From: Roseiarcus sp963820775
Lineage (GTDB): Bacteria > Pseudomonadota > Alphaproteobacteria > Rhizobiales > Beijerinckiaceae
Direction of reading: 5' to 3'
Length of the DNA stretch: 64,000 nucleotides
NCBI GenBank assembly: GCA_963820775.1
Contig: CAWGBF010000015.1
Coordinates: forward strand, 1,178,001-1,242,000
A model generated the notes under the pieces. The model did not search any database. It had not been told where the DNA came from and saw nothing but the letters and a program-made list of their open reading frames with translations. Positions 1 to 9,295 of the stretch are shown here, piece after piece. Position numbers and translations under genes: made by a program. Every line of letters begins with the position of its first letter. Within the stretch, counting starts at the first letter, position 1.

Positions 1-356
1 GCCTCATCATTCGGGTCGACCCGGTGGTGGATTTCGCTCGTCGCCTTCCAGACCAGGAACAAGCCGCCAGCCAGCAACAGCAGATCGCGCACAGAAAAGG
101 CATGTCCGAGCACCGTGCCCAGCGGCTCCGTAAAATGCACGACCCACGACGCCGAAGCGAGCAGCGCGAGGCGGAACACGAGCGCCAGCGACAGGCCGAG
201 TTTGCGCGCGAGGCCCCGCCGGCGTTCGTCGATGCGGTTCGTGAGCAGCGCGATGAACACCAGATTGTCGAGGCCGAGGACGACCTCCATGGCGATGAGG
301 GTCGCGAGCGCCGCCCACGCGTTGGGGTCTTCGGCCAGGCGAAGAAGATCGTCCAT
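1..356 (-). CDS. TerC family integral membrane protein (C-terminal part outside window)
   Basis: The first 118 residues of a membrane protein are read from an ATG at 354-356 down to the window edge, so the C-terminal part is missing. The motif MEVVLGLDNLVFIALL at residues 23-38 is the hallmark first helix of the TerC family, with the acidic and asparagine residues of the proposed ion path. Further hydrophobic helices follow at about 55-70 and 85-105. TerC proteins are inner-membrane proteins linked to tellurite resistance or to metal export during protein metalation. Which of these applies here cannot be told. The longer ORFs overlapping on both strands are shadows. Confidence 0.85.
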   Translation of the reverse strand, partial: MDDLLRLAEDPNAWAALATLIAMEVVLGLDNLVFIALLTNRIDERRRGLARKLGLSLALVFRLALLASASWVVHFTEPLGTVLGHAFSVRDLLLLAGGLFLVWKATSEIHHRVDPNDE

Positions 357-484
357 GCGCCGCTGAACCCTCAGTCCTTAGGCTTCGACCCCACGCCGCC
401 AGGGCGCCCCAATCTAGGGCGTCGGAGCGCGTTTCCAAGCTCGGACCTGAGATCGCAGGCTCAGTACTAATACCTAGACACGCT

Positions 485-1586
485 TCACTGCCCTTCGATC
501 CGCCGCACCATGGCCCAGATGGCGCTGATCTGGACGCCGCTTTTCGTCAGATAGCGCGGATCCTCGGCGTATCCCCACCAATTCCAGCAGCCATACGGGT
601 TTGCGTCGATAAGCGCTGTAATCCCGGCCTTCGCCGGCAGCTCGGCTGCCGTGGTGGCGTGCGCCTGCGGATAGAGGACGATGATCCGGTTGGCGTCCGC
701 CCATTCGTTCACGCCGATCTTGGTGTAAAACTCATCGCCGAGCGCTTCTGAAGATTGGGTGCAGCCGTGCAGCACGATGTGCAGCCGGCAGGGCGCTTGA
801 GCGCCCGGTGCGCAATCTTTCGGCACATAAAGATAGCCGACGTCCGACAGGCCGTTCGCTCGCGCGACCCGGCCCGGAACGAATTCGCTCTGATCAAAAG
901 CAACGATCCGGCCCGAGGGCGCCGCAACGGGCGGCGCGAGATCAGGCCCATAGATCGCCTTCAGCTCGGCGCCCGCTTGGTCATACGCGCAATCGTTGAT
1001 GTAGGGCTCTTCGTTGGCGGAGCACCTGCCGCCGAAGTTTTTCGTCACCCAGGAGTGCCCGGCCTTGGCTGCCGGTCCGCTGTCGTCTTCGAAAACGATG
1101 TTGGCGCTTGGAACGCCGAGCGCCGCGTAGACGGCCTTCGCCTTCTCGACCGTCTTAGCACTCACCACCGAGTTGGAGCCCCCGGTGAAGAGGTAAATTC
1201 TGCTGTGGGCGAGATTGGACGGCGAGTTCGATTTCGCGCTTGCCGGCAAGCGTCTTCACAAGGTGGGCGTAGAAAGAGACGTCCTCGAGCAGGAATGGCG
1301 TCGACAGGCACGGTCCGGCCGCCTGGGAGGCCAGCGCCTCCACGCCGTCGGCGGTCGCATGCAGGACGGCGCAGCCGTAAAGGCCGCCGGCGATCATGGC
1401 CGCGCCCATAATGTTGGCGGAATGGGCGATGTGCAGCTGGTTGGCCATGAAGGCGCCCGACGAAATGCCGGAAACCGACACTTGCGCCGGATCGACCGGA
1501 TACCCGCCCAGCCGCTCCGCCGCCGAGGAGGCGGACGCGCAAAGCAGCATCAGTGGTAGTGGTAGAAGGCTCTTGAGCCGGATCAT
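485..1586 (-). pseudogene. PHB depolymerase family esterase, frameshifted
   Basis: This is a secreted polyhydroxybutyrate-depolymerase-like esterase read in two frames. The first frame starts at ATG 1584-1586 with a signal peptide (residues 1-22) and a lipase box GISSG at 40-44, with Ser42 as nucleophile. The second frame carries the family features IYLFTGG, LHGCTQSS and NPYGCWNWWGY and stops at 485. The frames cross at about 1212-1235, where KTLAGKREIE should run on into SNLAHSRIYLF. The total length is one base off a multiple of three, so a single indel explains the break. Family members hydrolyse short- or medium-chain PHB or related esters outside the cytoplasm. It is either a real pseudogene or an assembly error. 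Confidence 0.8.
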
Positions 1587-1709
1587 GGCAAGGACCCCTG
1601 ACGACAGGCGCCTCGCCATTTTCCGCGCTCGATCGCTTTGTGTAAATGCTGTCCCGCCTTGATCGCGCGCGCCAGCCGACAACCTGCGGCGGGCGCGCTT
1701 GCGCCTCGC

Positions 1710-1871
1710 TTACTTGAGCGTGGTGGAGACCTCGTTGAACACATTGCTGACGCTCGTGCCGACCGCCTGGACGGCGACGATGATGAACACCGCAATCAGG
1801 CTCGCGATCAGCGCATACTCGATCGCTGTCACGCCGGATTCATCGCTAAGGAAGTTTCGAACTTGAAGCAT
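1710..1871 (-). CDS. Flp/Fap-type pilin
   Basis: A 53-residue type IVb pilin precursor. The start at 1869-1871 is chosen because AGGAG lies about 7 nt upstream; the longer reading frame has no support. The leader ends at a Gly (SDESG), followed by VTAIEYALIASLIAV, the conserved prepilin segment with the Glu at position +5 and a single hydrophobic helix. Flp pilins are cleaved by a TadV-type prepilin peptidase and assembled by the Tad/Cpa secretion machine for surface adhesion. No tad or cpa genes are in the window, so this copy is separate from its assembly genes or is a stray paralogue. Confidence 0.9.
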   Translation of the reverse strand: MLQVRNFLSDESGVTAIEYALIASLIAVFIIVAVQAVGTSVSNVFNEVSTTLK

Positions 1872-2161
1872 GGGATTCTCCTGACACTCTATGGGCCCCT
1901 GCGTTCGCAAGCCGCGGCGGTTCCTAAGCCAAGGCTTTCGACAAGTGGCCGCAGGATCCCGACCACAATGCAAAATCGCACCCGGCGATTGCCAACGCCT
2001 CGATTGGACGCCTAAAGTTTTATCGATCCCCGATCGATGGGTGTAATTGGTCGCCGATCCTTAATTTAGTGGTGATCTGCGCCGAGAAACCGCGCCAATA
2101 TCGACCGGCGCCCGGGCCTTCGCCAGGTTTCCGTCCCGCGCTCTGTTTGCGGTTATGACGC

Positions 2162-2773
2162 CTATGCGGGGGCCGCCTCGACCGCCTCTTCGACCTGCCC
2201 CAGCCGGTCCTTGCCGAAGAACATGTCGTCCCGGACGAAAAACGTCGGAATCCCAAACACGCCGCGCGCGACCGCGGCGGCGGTGTTGTCGGCAAGCTTC
2301 AGCTTGACGCGATCGGTCTGAGCCGCCGCGAGCAGGCTCGCCGAATTGAGGCCCGCAGAATTGATCCGGCGCGCCAGAACTTCCGGATCGTCGAGCTTGA
2401 GGCTCTCCTCCCACAGGCCCTGAAGGCCCATCTCCAGATAGTCGGCTTCGACTCCCGTCTCGCGCGCGGCGACGAACCCGCGCATCAGCATTAGGGTGTT
2501 GACCGGAAAATGTGGGTTGAAACGAAACTTGTCGAGCCGATGCCTGGCGACGAAGCGGCGGATCTCCAGCATTTCGTACTCGAGCTTGCCCTTGATCGGC
2601 GCAAAGGCGACGGTCGGCGCCTGGTTGCCGGTCGCCTTGAAGATGCCCCCGAGCAGGCAGGGGTTCATCACCAGCGACGCGCCGGTGCGAGCGAGGATCG
2701 GCGGCAGGGCGCGATAGGCGAGATAGGCGTTGGCGCTGCCAAAGTCGAAAATGAACTCGATGGCCGCGCTCAT
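2162..2773 (-). CDS. DsbA-fold isomerase, 2-hydroxychromene-2-carboxylate isomerase family
   Basis: A 203-residue protein of the kappa-GST/HCCA isomerase family, a glutathione-dependent thioredoxin-fold enzyme. The N-terminal strand IEFIFDFGSANAYLAYR holds the usual active-site Ser (Ser13), and the C-terminal part has the cis-Pro segment VFGIPTFFV. HCCA isomerases act in aromatic-ring degradation, but many members have unknown substrates. The ATG (2771-2773) overlaps the stop of the upstream SDR gene as ATGA, so the two are translationally coupled and probably work on related substrates. The start is fixed by that overlap, not by the longer frame that begins at 2845. Confidence 0.85.
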   Translation of the reverse strand: MSAAIEFIFDFGSANAYLAYRALPPILARTGASLVMNPCLLGGIFKATGNQAPTVAFAPIKGKLEYEMLEIRRFVARHRLDKFRFNPHFPVNTLMLMRGFVAARETGVEADYLEMGLQGLWEESLKLDDPEVLARRINSAGLNSASLLAAAQTDRVKLKLADNTAAAVARGVFGIPTFFVRDDMFFGKDRLGQVEEAVEAAPA

Positions 2774-3519
2774 CACCACGTCTCCGACCATGGCCGCAAA
2801 TCCATCTCGAACGTCCAGGCGCTCCGTTGCTGCCGATAAAGCCAAACATAGTTCTTGGCGATTTCGTCGGGAACCAGAATCTCGTCTCGCGCCAGCTTTT
2901 CGGCGGCGTCCGGCAAGAGCCCGCGGATGAAGGCGCCGTCAATCGCGCCATCGATGACGACATGCGCCACGTGGACGCCCTTCGGGCCCAGTTCGCGCGC
3001 CAGACTCTGCGCCAGCGCGCGGAGCGCATGCTTCGCGCCGGCGAAGGCGGAAAAGCCGGCGCCGCCGCGGACGCTAGCGGTCGCGCCGGTGAACAGGATG
3101 GCGCCGCGGCCGCGTTCAGTCATTCGCCGCGCCGCCTCGCGGCTGGTCAGGAACCCGGCGAGCGCCGCCATTTCCCAAACCTTGGAATAGACCTGCGTCG
3201 TCGTCTCGACGACTGGGAAACGCACATTGGCGCCAATATTGAAGACGAGCGCCTCGATCGCGCCGATCTCCCGCTCGATCCGTTCGATGAGCGTCGCGAC
3301 ATCGGCTTCGACGCGCGCGTCGAGCCCGAACGCGTGAGCCTCGCCGCCGTCCGCGCGGATCGCCTCCGCCAGCCTGTCGATCGCCTCGGTATGCCGCGGC
3401 CGCCGGGTGACGCAGACGCTAAGGCCTTCGCGTGCGAAGGCACGCGCGATCGATGCGCCGAGACCATCGCCAGCCCCGATCACGAGGCAGACGCCACGTC
3501 CCTGCCCCGCCTCGCTCAT
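2773..3519 (-). CDS. SDR-family oxidoreductase lacking the catalytic Tyr
   Basis: A 248-residue short-chain dehydrogenase/reductase. The cofactor loop GAGDGLG is at residues 15-21, an NAG-like segment FNIGAN at 93-98, and a Ser-containing strand FTGATASVRG at about 143-152. The expected YxxxK motif reads FAGAK: Phe159 replaces the catalytic Tyr while Lys163 stays. The codon is TTC, so this is a real Phe in the sequence as given. Such a change should impair classical hydride-transfer chemistry, or point to a different proton donor or a non-redox role. It is the first gene of a coupled pair with the HCCA-isomerase-like gene. Confidence 0.85.
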   Translation of the reverse strand: MSEAGQGRGVCLVIGAGDGLGASIARAFAREGLSVCVTRRPRHTEAIDRLAEAIRADGGEAHAFGLDARVEADVATLIERIEREIGAIEALVFNIGANVRFPVVETTTQVYSKVWEMAALAGFLTSREAARRMTERGRGAILFTGATASVRGGAGFSAFAGAKHALRALAQSLARELGPKGVHVAHVVIDGAIDGAFIRGLLPDAAEKLARDEILVPDEIAKNYVWLYRQQRSAWTFEMDLRPWSETW

Positions 3520-4247
3520 GAGCCGAGGCCTGAGCCGCGGACCGCTTGCATTGTGTAGACCCTCGCCTTCAACCTACTCCGTCCGAACCGCCATCGCCCT
3601 AACCAATGTCCACGCTTAGGTGCATATACACTTATTATGGGCGTCAACCGGCGGCGATTGCCTGGAGTGAGTGACAGGAAAAGGCGCCTAAGCGATTGAA
3701 AGGATGGATTCGTCGCCAGAACCGCGCGCATCGCTTCGTCATCACAGCCGACGTTCCTTCTCCTATGGCGCGAGCGCGCCGTGGCGCGGGATCTGAGCGC
3801 AACGAGCCGAAATCGCAAAAACCTCAGAATCGGGATACTATCTTCTTCTAGACGGAGAAGGGTCTTCACGTCAGCGCCCCTATGCCGCTGAAAAACGCCG
3901 ACCGCCGACACGATGCCGCAAACCGCGACGATCCGTCCAAGACCACGATCGAGCGGAGAGACGAGCCGGCGCCGACGTCGTTCGACGGCGTTTCGGCCTT
4001 CATCGCCCGGCGCCCCGCTGAGGTCGCCGGCCGCCCGGCCGAAGGGCGAATGCGGCGGCGCCCCTCAAACCACCCGCAGCGATCCTGCGGCCAATCGGCT
4101 TGGCGCGGCTCGCGACTCCTCGCGACTCTCGGAATGGAAAAAGGAATGCCGATCGACCAGCCAGACAACGCCTATCGCCCGGCGAGACGCGCCAAGGCGT
4201 GCGCCACGCGACGCTTCGGCGCGGTCACGCGAGCGAGGCCGTCCGGT
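3520..4247. other. gene-free stretch of about 730 nt
   Basis: No reading frame here resembles a protein; the predicted ORFs are Arg/Pro/Ser-rich shadows without plausible starts. It separates the divergent surroundings of the SDR operon (minus strand) and the small secreted protein gene. I see no clear hairpin terminator or repeat. Confidence 0.4.
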
Positions 4248-4580
4248 CTAGAAGCCCCACTTGAGTCCGCCAGTGGTATGGCCGCCCTGATCTTGACCCA
4301 TACTGATCGACAAGCCGCCCTGCGGGTCTGTCGGAATGCGGTACGAATAACCAGGAAGGCCGCCACTTTTTCTTACAACGGTCGTGCCTTCGGGCGGCGC
4401 ATAGGGGTCGGAGAATCGAACCTCATTGTCGAGGCTCGCCGATTTCGTGACGGCTGCATGCTTTGCTTTACCCGCATGCGGTCGAGGGGTCTTCATCGGA
4501 TCGGAGGACAGATTTTCGGCCGACGCCTGCGTCCAGGCGACAGCGCTGAGACATGCGATCGTCAAGCAAAGGCGATTCAT
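4248..4580 (-). CDS. small secreted protein of unknown function
   Basis: A 110-residue protein starting at ATG 4578-4580 with a typical Sec signal peptide (MNRLCLTIACLSAVAWTQASA, cleavage near residue 21). The mature part is polar, rich in Lys, Pro and Gly, and ends in the segment GGHTTGGLKWGF. No domain was recognised. It is probably periplasmic or cell-envelope located. The upstream A+T-richer region at 4600-4640 could hold its promoter. The ORF annotated on the other strand (3882-4595) has no protein-like composition and is its shadow. Confidence 0.65.
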   Translation of the reverse strand: MNRLCLTIACLSAVAWTQASAENLSSDPMKTPRPHAGKAKHAAVTKSASLDNEVRFSDPYAPPEGTTVVRKSGGLPGYSYRIPTDPQGGLSISMGQDQGGHTTGGLKWGF

Positions 4581-4826
4581 CGCAGCGCCCTCTAAATTCG
4601 CGCCCCGCAAGCCCTTTTAACCAATTATTAATCAGACGTGAACGCTCGCGCAACCCAAATCCGTCCCGCCCCATCACATTTCTCATCGGCCCCGCCCACG
4701 TGCATTCCGAATTTTCCCCGCCAGCGGCGGCAAAAACTCTGGTGGCTGGCGGAAAACACCCCACATAGAGAAGGTGATCGCCGTCAGGCGCACCGCCCGT
4801 TTGCCGTAGCGATTGAGGCCTTTCCG

Positions 4827-5756
4827 ATGCGAAACCCCAATCCGCTGCCGGGGCTGATCTTCATTATCATTTTCGTGGCTGGCCTGGGGCTTGCCTATGC
4901 GAACATGAGCCCGCAGAGCTATGTCGCAAGCGTCGCGATTGCGGTCTTGAGCTTCATCGTCGCCTCGATCGCTGCCAGCGCGGTCAAAGTCGCTGATCAG
5001 TGGGATCGCGTGGTGGTGCTGAGGCTCGGCAAGTTCCGCAGCCTCGAAGGTCCAGGCTTGTTCTTCATCGTGCCGATCCTCGAGACCGTCGCCTACCGGA
5101 TCGACACCCGCGTCATCACCAACACCTTCAGAGCGGAACAGACGATGACGCGCGACACGGTGCCCGTCGATGTCGATGCGGTCTTGTTCTGGAAGGTGGT
5201 CGATCCGAAAACGGCGGCGCTCGACGTCGCCGACTACAGCTCGGCGATCAACTGGGCGGCGCAGACGGCGTTGCGTGACGTGATCGGCAAGACCCCGCTG
5301 GCCGACATGCTGGAAGGACGCGAGAAGCTCAGCGTGGAACTCCAGCGCATCATCGATGCGCGCGCCAAGCCGTGGGGGATCGACGTCATCGCGGTCGAGC
5401 TCAAGGACGTGCGGATCCCAGCCGCCTTACAGGACGCCATGTCGATGCAGGCGCAGGCCGAGCGCGAGCGCCAGGCGCGCGTGATATTGGGCGATTCGGA
5501 GCGGCAGGTGGCCGACTCGTTCAACGCCGCCGCCAAGACCTACGCCGACAACCCTATCGCTTTTCACCTGCGCGCGATGAACATGCTTTACGAGGGCCTC
5601 AAGCGTAGCAACGCGACGATCGTTATCGTACCCTCGACCGCGGTCGAATCGATGCAGCTCGGCGGCATGCCGACGATCGCGACGGTCGCCAGCGCCATCG
5701 CCCATGCACAGCCCGCGGGAACCGCGCCTGCGCCGGGAGCCGGACCTACCGGTTGA
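4827..5756 (+). CDS. slipin/stomatin family (SPFH/band 7) membrane protein
   Basis: A 309-residue membrane-anchored SPFH protein. Two hydrophobic helices (about residues 8-27 and 35-57) are followed by the band 7 domain, with the typical WDRVVVLRLGKF, GLFFIVPILE, TRDTVPVDVDAV and WGIDVIAVELKDV segments, and a coiled-coil region of AQAERERQAR type. The start at 4827 is preceded by GAGG; the frame upstream to 4638 has unlikely composition. Prokaryotic slipins form membrane microdomain scaffolds and often pair with an NfeD protein; no NfeD gene is adjacent. A methyltransferase gene begins 50 nt downstream. Confidence 0.9.
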   Translation: MRNPNPLPGLIFIIIFVAGLGLAYANMSPQSYVASVAIAVLSFIVASIAASAVKVADQWDRVVVLRLGKFRSLEGPGLFFIVPILETVAYRIDTRVITNTFRAEQTMTRDTVPVDVDAVLFWKVVDPKTAALDVADYSSAINWAAQTALRDVIGKTPLADMLEGREKLSVELQRIIDARAKPWGIDVIAVELKDVRIPAALQDAMSMQAQAERERQARVILGDSERQVADSFNAAAKTYADNPIAFHLRAMNMLYEGLKRSNATIVIVPSTAVESMQLGGMPTIATVASAIAHAQPAGTAPAPGAGPTG

Positions 5757-5805
5757 CAGGCGTGCGCTTCGGCGTGTCCGAAGTTTCGGTTGGGGGAACG
5801 TTACT

Positions 5806-6618
5806 ATGGGCGAGACGGACAGCAGTTTTGCGGGATCGATCCCGGACATCTATGACGCCTATCTCGTGCCGCTCATCTTCGAAGCGTATGCATCCGATCT
5901 TGCCCGACGGGCCGCTGAGACCGAGCCGGCGCACGTTCTAGAAATGGCGGCCGGAACCGGCGTCGTCGCCCGCGCGCTGGCTCCGCTCCTCGGCAAGCGC
6001 GCACACTATGTCGTGAGCGACCTCAACCAGCCGATGCTCGACAGGGCGGCCAGCCGGCAGGGTCCGGACGGGCGCATCGCCTGGCGACAGGCGGACGCGC
6101 TCAATCTTCCGTTCGAAGACGCCAGCTTCGACACTGTTATCTGTCAGTTCGGCGCGATGTTCTTTCCCGATCGGGTCGCGGGCTACCGAGAAACGCGCCG
6201 CGTGCTCAAACGGGACGGTCGGTTTCTGTTCAATGTTTGGGACCGGATAGAGGAAAACGAGTTCGCCCACGTGGTGACGCAAGCCGTCGGCGCAATGTTT
6301 CCGAGCGACCCTCCGCGGTTCCTCGCCCGAACGCCGCACGGCTATCACGATCTTGAGCAGATTGAGGTTGAATTGCGGGCGGCCGGCTTTTCGGGGATCG
6401 AATTCGTGACGCTTCAAGAGAGGAGCGAGGCCCCGAGTTCCCGGCAGGCAGCCATCGCATATTGCGAGGGCACGCCGTTACGCGCCGAGATCGAGCTCCG
6501 GGACCGTTCAGGTTTGGAGGCGGCGACGGCCCGGGCCGCCGAGGCGATTGCGGAGGCCTTCGGAAACGGAGCGGTTTCCGGAAAAATACAAGCTCACGTC
6601 ATCACCGCGCGGGCTTGA
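5806..6618 (+). CDS. class I SAM-dependent methyltransferase
   Basis: A 270-residue methyltransferase of the UbiE/Methyltransf_11 type. Motif I is VLEMAAGTGVVARALA at about residues 44-59, the SDLNQPML acidic loop follows, then ADALNLPFEDASFDTVICQFG (motifs II-III, residues about 97-117). The ATG at 5806 has a GGGGGA ribosome-binding site. The acceptor substrate is unknown. Its 3' end overlaps the 3' end of the convergent amidohydrolase gene by 17 nt, so each stop codon lies within the other gene. Confidence 0.88.
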   Translation: MGETDSSFAGSIPDIYDAYLVPLIFEAYASDLARRAAETEPAHVLEMAAGTGVVARALAPLLGKRAHYVVSDLNQPMLDRAASRQGPDGRIAWRQADALNLPFEDASFDTVICQFGAMFFPDRVAGYRETRRVLKRDGRFLFNVWDRIEENEFAHVVTQAVGAMFPSDPPRFLARTPHGYHDLEQIEVELRAAGFSGIEFVTLQERSEAPSSRQAAIAYCEGTPLRAEIELRDRSGLEAATARAAEAIAEAFGNGAVSGKIQAHVITARA

Positions 6619-7972
6619 CGCTCGCTGCCCAAGACTTTTCCGGCTCCAGCGTTTCCTTGACGATGCGCCCGTCCTTCATGATGAGCAGGAAATTCTTGTC
6701 CGGGTCGGCGATGAGCTTGAGATCGGCGAGCGGATCGCCGTCGACGAGGATGAGGTCGGCGAGCGCGCCCGCCTCGATCACCCCAAGCTTACCCGGATAG
6801 GGGTTGCGCGGGCCGGACATCGCCAGGAGTTCGCCGTTCACCGCCGTCGCCATCTTGAGGATTTCGGCCGGGCGATACCAGCGCTCGAGGGTCGTCAGGA
6901 TCGCGCCCTGATGCGATGTCATGTTCGAATCGAAAAGGATGTCCGTGCCCCACGCCGTCTTGAGGTTGAACGCCTTGGCGAGTTTGTAAGCGGCGTCAGT
7001 GCCCGCATAGACTTGCCTCGCCTTTGCCTGTCCTTCCGGGGTCGGCGTCTGGGCCGAGAATTCGTTGTCGAGAAAAGGCTGGGTGCTGAGCCATATCCCG
7101 TTCTGAGCGATGAGTTCGGCCGTCGCCTCGTCCATCAGGTGCCCGTGCTCGATGCATCTCACACCGCCGCGGATCGCGGTCCTGATCGCGCGCGGCGTAT
7201 AGGCGTGGACGGCGACATAGGTGCCCCAGTTCTCCGCCGCGTCGACCGCGGCGCGGAACTCGCTTTCGGTATATTGGCTGACGTCGATTGGATCGTAGTG
7301 CGAAGACACCCCGCCGCCGGCGGCGAGCTTGAGCTGGCTCGCGCCGAGCATCAGTTGCTCACGAGCGCGCATCAGCACGCGATCGACGCCGTCGGCGACG
7401 GCGCTCCCGCCGATCGCCTCGACGCGGCTCAGCGGCGCATTGGGAGAAGCAGGAACTTCATAGGGGAAGCGAAAGTCGCCGTGGCCGCCAGTTTGCGAGA
7501 TCATCGCGCCCGACGGCCAGATTCGGGGTCCCGGCGCGAGTCCATCGTCGATCGCGCGCTTCAGGCTGAAGGTTGGGCCGGCCATGTCGCGAACGCTGGT
7601 GAAGCCTCGCATCAGCGTCTTTCTCGCTTCGTCGGCGGCGACCAGGGTGATGTAGCGGGCGTCCGCGGTCAGCAAGACGGTCAGCGGCAAGGACGCCAAC
7701 ATCGCATGCCAGTGGGCGTCGATGAGGCCCGGCATCAGGGCCCGACCGCCGCAATCGATGACCAGAACGTCGCCGTCGAGCGGGGCTTCGACCGGCCCCA
7801 CCGCCTTGATCGTCTTGCCGTCGACGACCACCCTTAAACCTCCCAACAGCGCGTCCGACTTGCCGTCGAACAGCCGCGCGTTGGTGAAGACGACGCGCGA
7901 AAGCGCCGTCGCCGAAGCGCGAGCGGGCGTACTCCCCGAGCCGGCGGCGAATGTGCCGGGCGTCGCCCCCAT
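6602..7972 (-). CDS. amidohydrolase family protein (imidazolonepropionase-like)
   Basis: A metal-dependent amidohydrolase of about 456 residues. It shows the opening beta-sandwich VVFTNARLFDG, the metal-binding DAHWH (HxH), SVRDMAG, the Lys-containing QLKLAAGGGV, HAYTPRAIR, CIEHGHLMDE and AWGTDILF (metal Asp), and closes with the GVIEAGALADLILVDGDP segment. These match the group of imidazolonepropionase-like and prolidase-like hydrolases whose substrates are cyclic amides or dipeptides. The start is uncertain: ATG 7972 is chosen because residues upstream (to 8101) do not look like a leader or domain. No strong ribosome-binding site is visible at either start. Confidence 0.85.
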   Translation of the reverse strand: MGATPGTFAAGSGSTPARASATALSRVVFTNARLFDGKSDALLGGLRVVVDGKTIKAVGPVEAPLDGDVLVIDCGGRALMPGLIDAHWHAMLASLPLTVLLTADARYITLVAADEARKTLMRGFTSVRDMAGPTFSLKRAIDDGLAPGPRIWPSGAMISQTGGHGDFRFPYEVPASPNAPLSRVEAIGGSAVADGVDRVLMRAREQLMLGASQLKLAAGGGVSSHYDPIDVSQYTESEFRAAVDAAENWGTYVAVHAYTPRAIRTAIRGGVRCIEHGHLMDEATAELIAQNGIWLSTQPFLDNEFSAQTPTPEGQAKARQVYAGTDAAYKLAKAFNLKTAWGTDILFDSNMTSHQGAILTTLERWYRPAEILKMATAVNGELLAMSGPRNPYPGKLGVIEAGALADLILVDGDPLADLKLIADPDKNFLLIMKDGRIVKETLEPEKSWAASVKPAR

Positions 7973-8226
7973 GGCGGCCGTGGACGAATGGTAGGAGAAT
8001 TTTTGGGTAAGACGCGTGTTCAGCCGGGCAAACGCCGGGGTGTGGCAGAGACACCCTTGCAGTCGCGGTGCTTCCTTGTCGTCCGGCCCACACGCAAACA
8101 TTCGCGACCCCCAAAGGATTGAGTCCGTGCGCCGCCGTCAGGCGATCAGGCGAAGCTATGTCGGATCGGAGACCGGTCGGCAATCAGACGAAATGCGCCG
8201 GGTCTTCTAGCCTCACGGCGAAAGGC

Positions 8227-9261
8227 TCACGCCGGCGTGGGCGCGTCGGCGCGGATGAGCTTCTCGTGCTTAAGCTCGCCCCAGAAGTCCTCGGGGATCG
8301 GATGGCGGAACGCCGCCACATTCATCTCCACCTGAGCACGCGCGACCGCGCCGGGGATGATGGAGGCGACGATCGGATGGCCGAGCGGAAACTGAAGCGC
8401 TGCGGCGGGAAGCGGAACACGATGGCGCGCGCAGACCGCCTCTATTTTCTTCACCCGCTCGAGGATCTTGGGGCCCGCAGGCGCATAATTGTACATTGCG
8501 CCAGGAACGGCCCCGCTCGCCAGGATGCCGGAATTATAGCCGCCGCCAATGATAATGCCGACGCCGCGTTCAGCGCAGCGCGGGAATTCGAACTCGAGCA
8601 CGTTCTGCTCGAGCAGCGTGTAGCGCATCGCCAGCAGGAAGAAATCCATGTCGAACAGATCGAGGAAGCGCGGGATCGAGCCCATTGAGTTGAAGCCCGC
8701 GCCAATTCCGCCAATGACGCCTGCCTCGCGCAATTCCGCAAGCGCCTTCCACCCGCCGGTCTTCAGCTGCGTCAAGTAGGCGTCGAGCGCCGCGGGATTG
8801 TGGTCCCAGGGGTCGAGGTCGTGAATCAGGAGGACGTCGACCCGATTGATTCCGAGCCGCTGGAGGCTGTCCTCGAACGAACGCATCACGCCGTCGTAGC
8901 CGTAGTCAAATACGGTCTGAAACTCGAGGCCGCCGAGCCACTGATCCTTGATCGCATTGGGCCCGAGCGGCCGTCGCAACACGCGCCCGATCTTGCTCGA
9001 TAGGGTGAACTCGGAGCGCGGCTTACGATAAAGCGCGCGGCCGAGCGTATGCTCGGCGAGTCCGCGCCCATACCACGGGGACGTATCGAAATAGCGAACG
9101 CCGCCGTCCCACGCGGCCTCGATAAGGCGCGCAGCCTCGCCGTCCTCGACCCTCTCGAAAAGCTCGCCCAGCGGCGCGGTGCCGAGGCCCAGTTCGGTCA
9201 CCCTGACGTTCGTCCGCCCAAGCGTACGCGTGTTTAGCGGTGCGACATTCCCGCCGCTCAT
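8227..9261 (-). CDS. aldo/keto reductase, D-threo-aldose 1-dehydrogenase type
   Basis: A 344-residue NAD(P)-dependent aldo/keto reductase. The tetrad is visible: Asp59 and Tyr64 in FDTSPWYG, Lys90 in SSKIG, and the His in LLIHDLDPWD. The long form with the FDYGYDGVMRSFEDSLQRLG segment and ALQFPLGHPIVASIIPG near the C-terminus matches the L-fucose/D-threo-aldose dehydrogenase and pyridoxal dehydrogenase branch. It probably oxidises a sugar to its lactone in the cytoplasm. No sugar transporter or lactonase lies next to it; clpS lies upstream on the same strand, separated by 34 nt. Confidence 0.87.
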   Translation of the reverse strand: MSGGNVAPLNTRTLGRTNVRVTELGLGTAPLGELFERVEDGEAARLIEAAWDGGVRYFDTSPWYGRGLAEHTLGRALYRKPRSEFTLSSKIGRVLRRPLGPNAIKDQWLGGLEFQTVFDYGYDGVMRSFEDSLQRLGINRVDVLLIHDLDPWDHNPAALDAYLTQLKTGGWKALAELREAGVIGGIGAGFNSMGSIPRFLDLFDMDFFLLAMRYTLLEQNVLEFEFPRCAERGVGIIIGGGYNSGILASGAVPGAMYNYAPAGPKILERVKKIEAVCARHRVPLPAAALQFPLGHPIVASIIPGAVARAQVEMNVAAFRHPIPEDFWGELKHEKLIRADAPTPA

Positions 9262-9295
9262 GCTGGAGCTCTTTCTTCAGCGCTGCCGGAACCGA

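Noticed and set aside
3882..4595. 237-residue plus-strand ORF
   Set aside because: Arg/Ala-rich composition, no ribosome-binding site, and it lies opposite a credible secreted-protein gene at 4248-4580.
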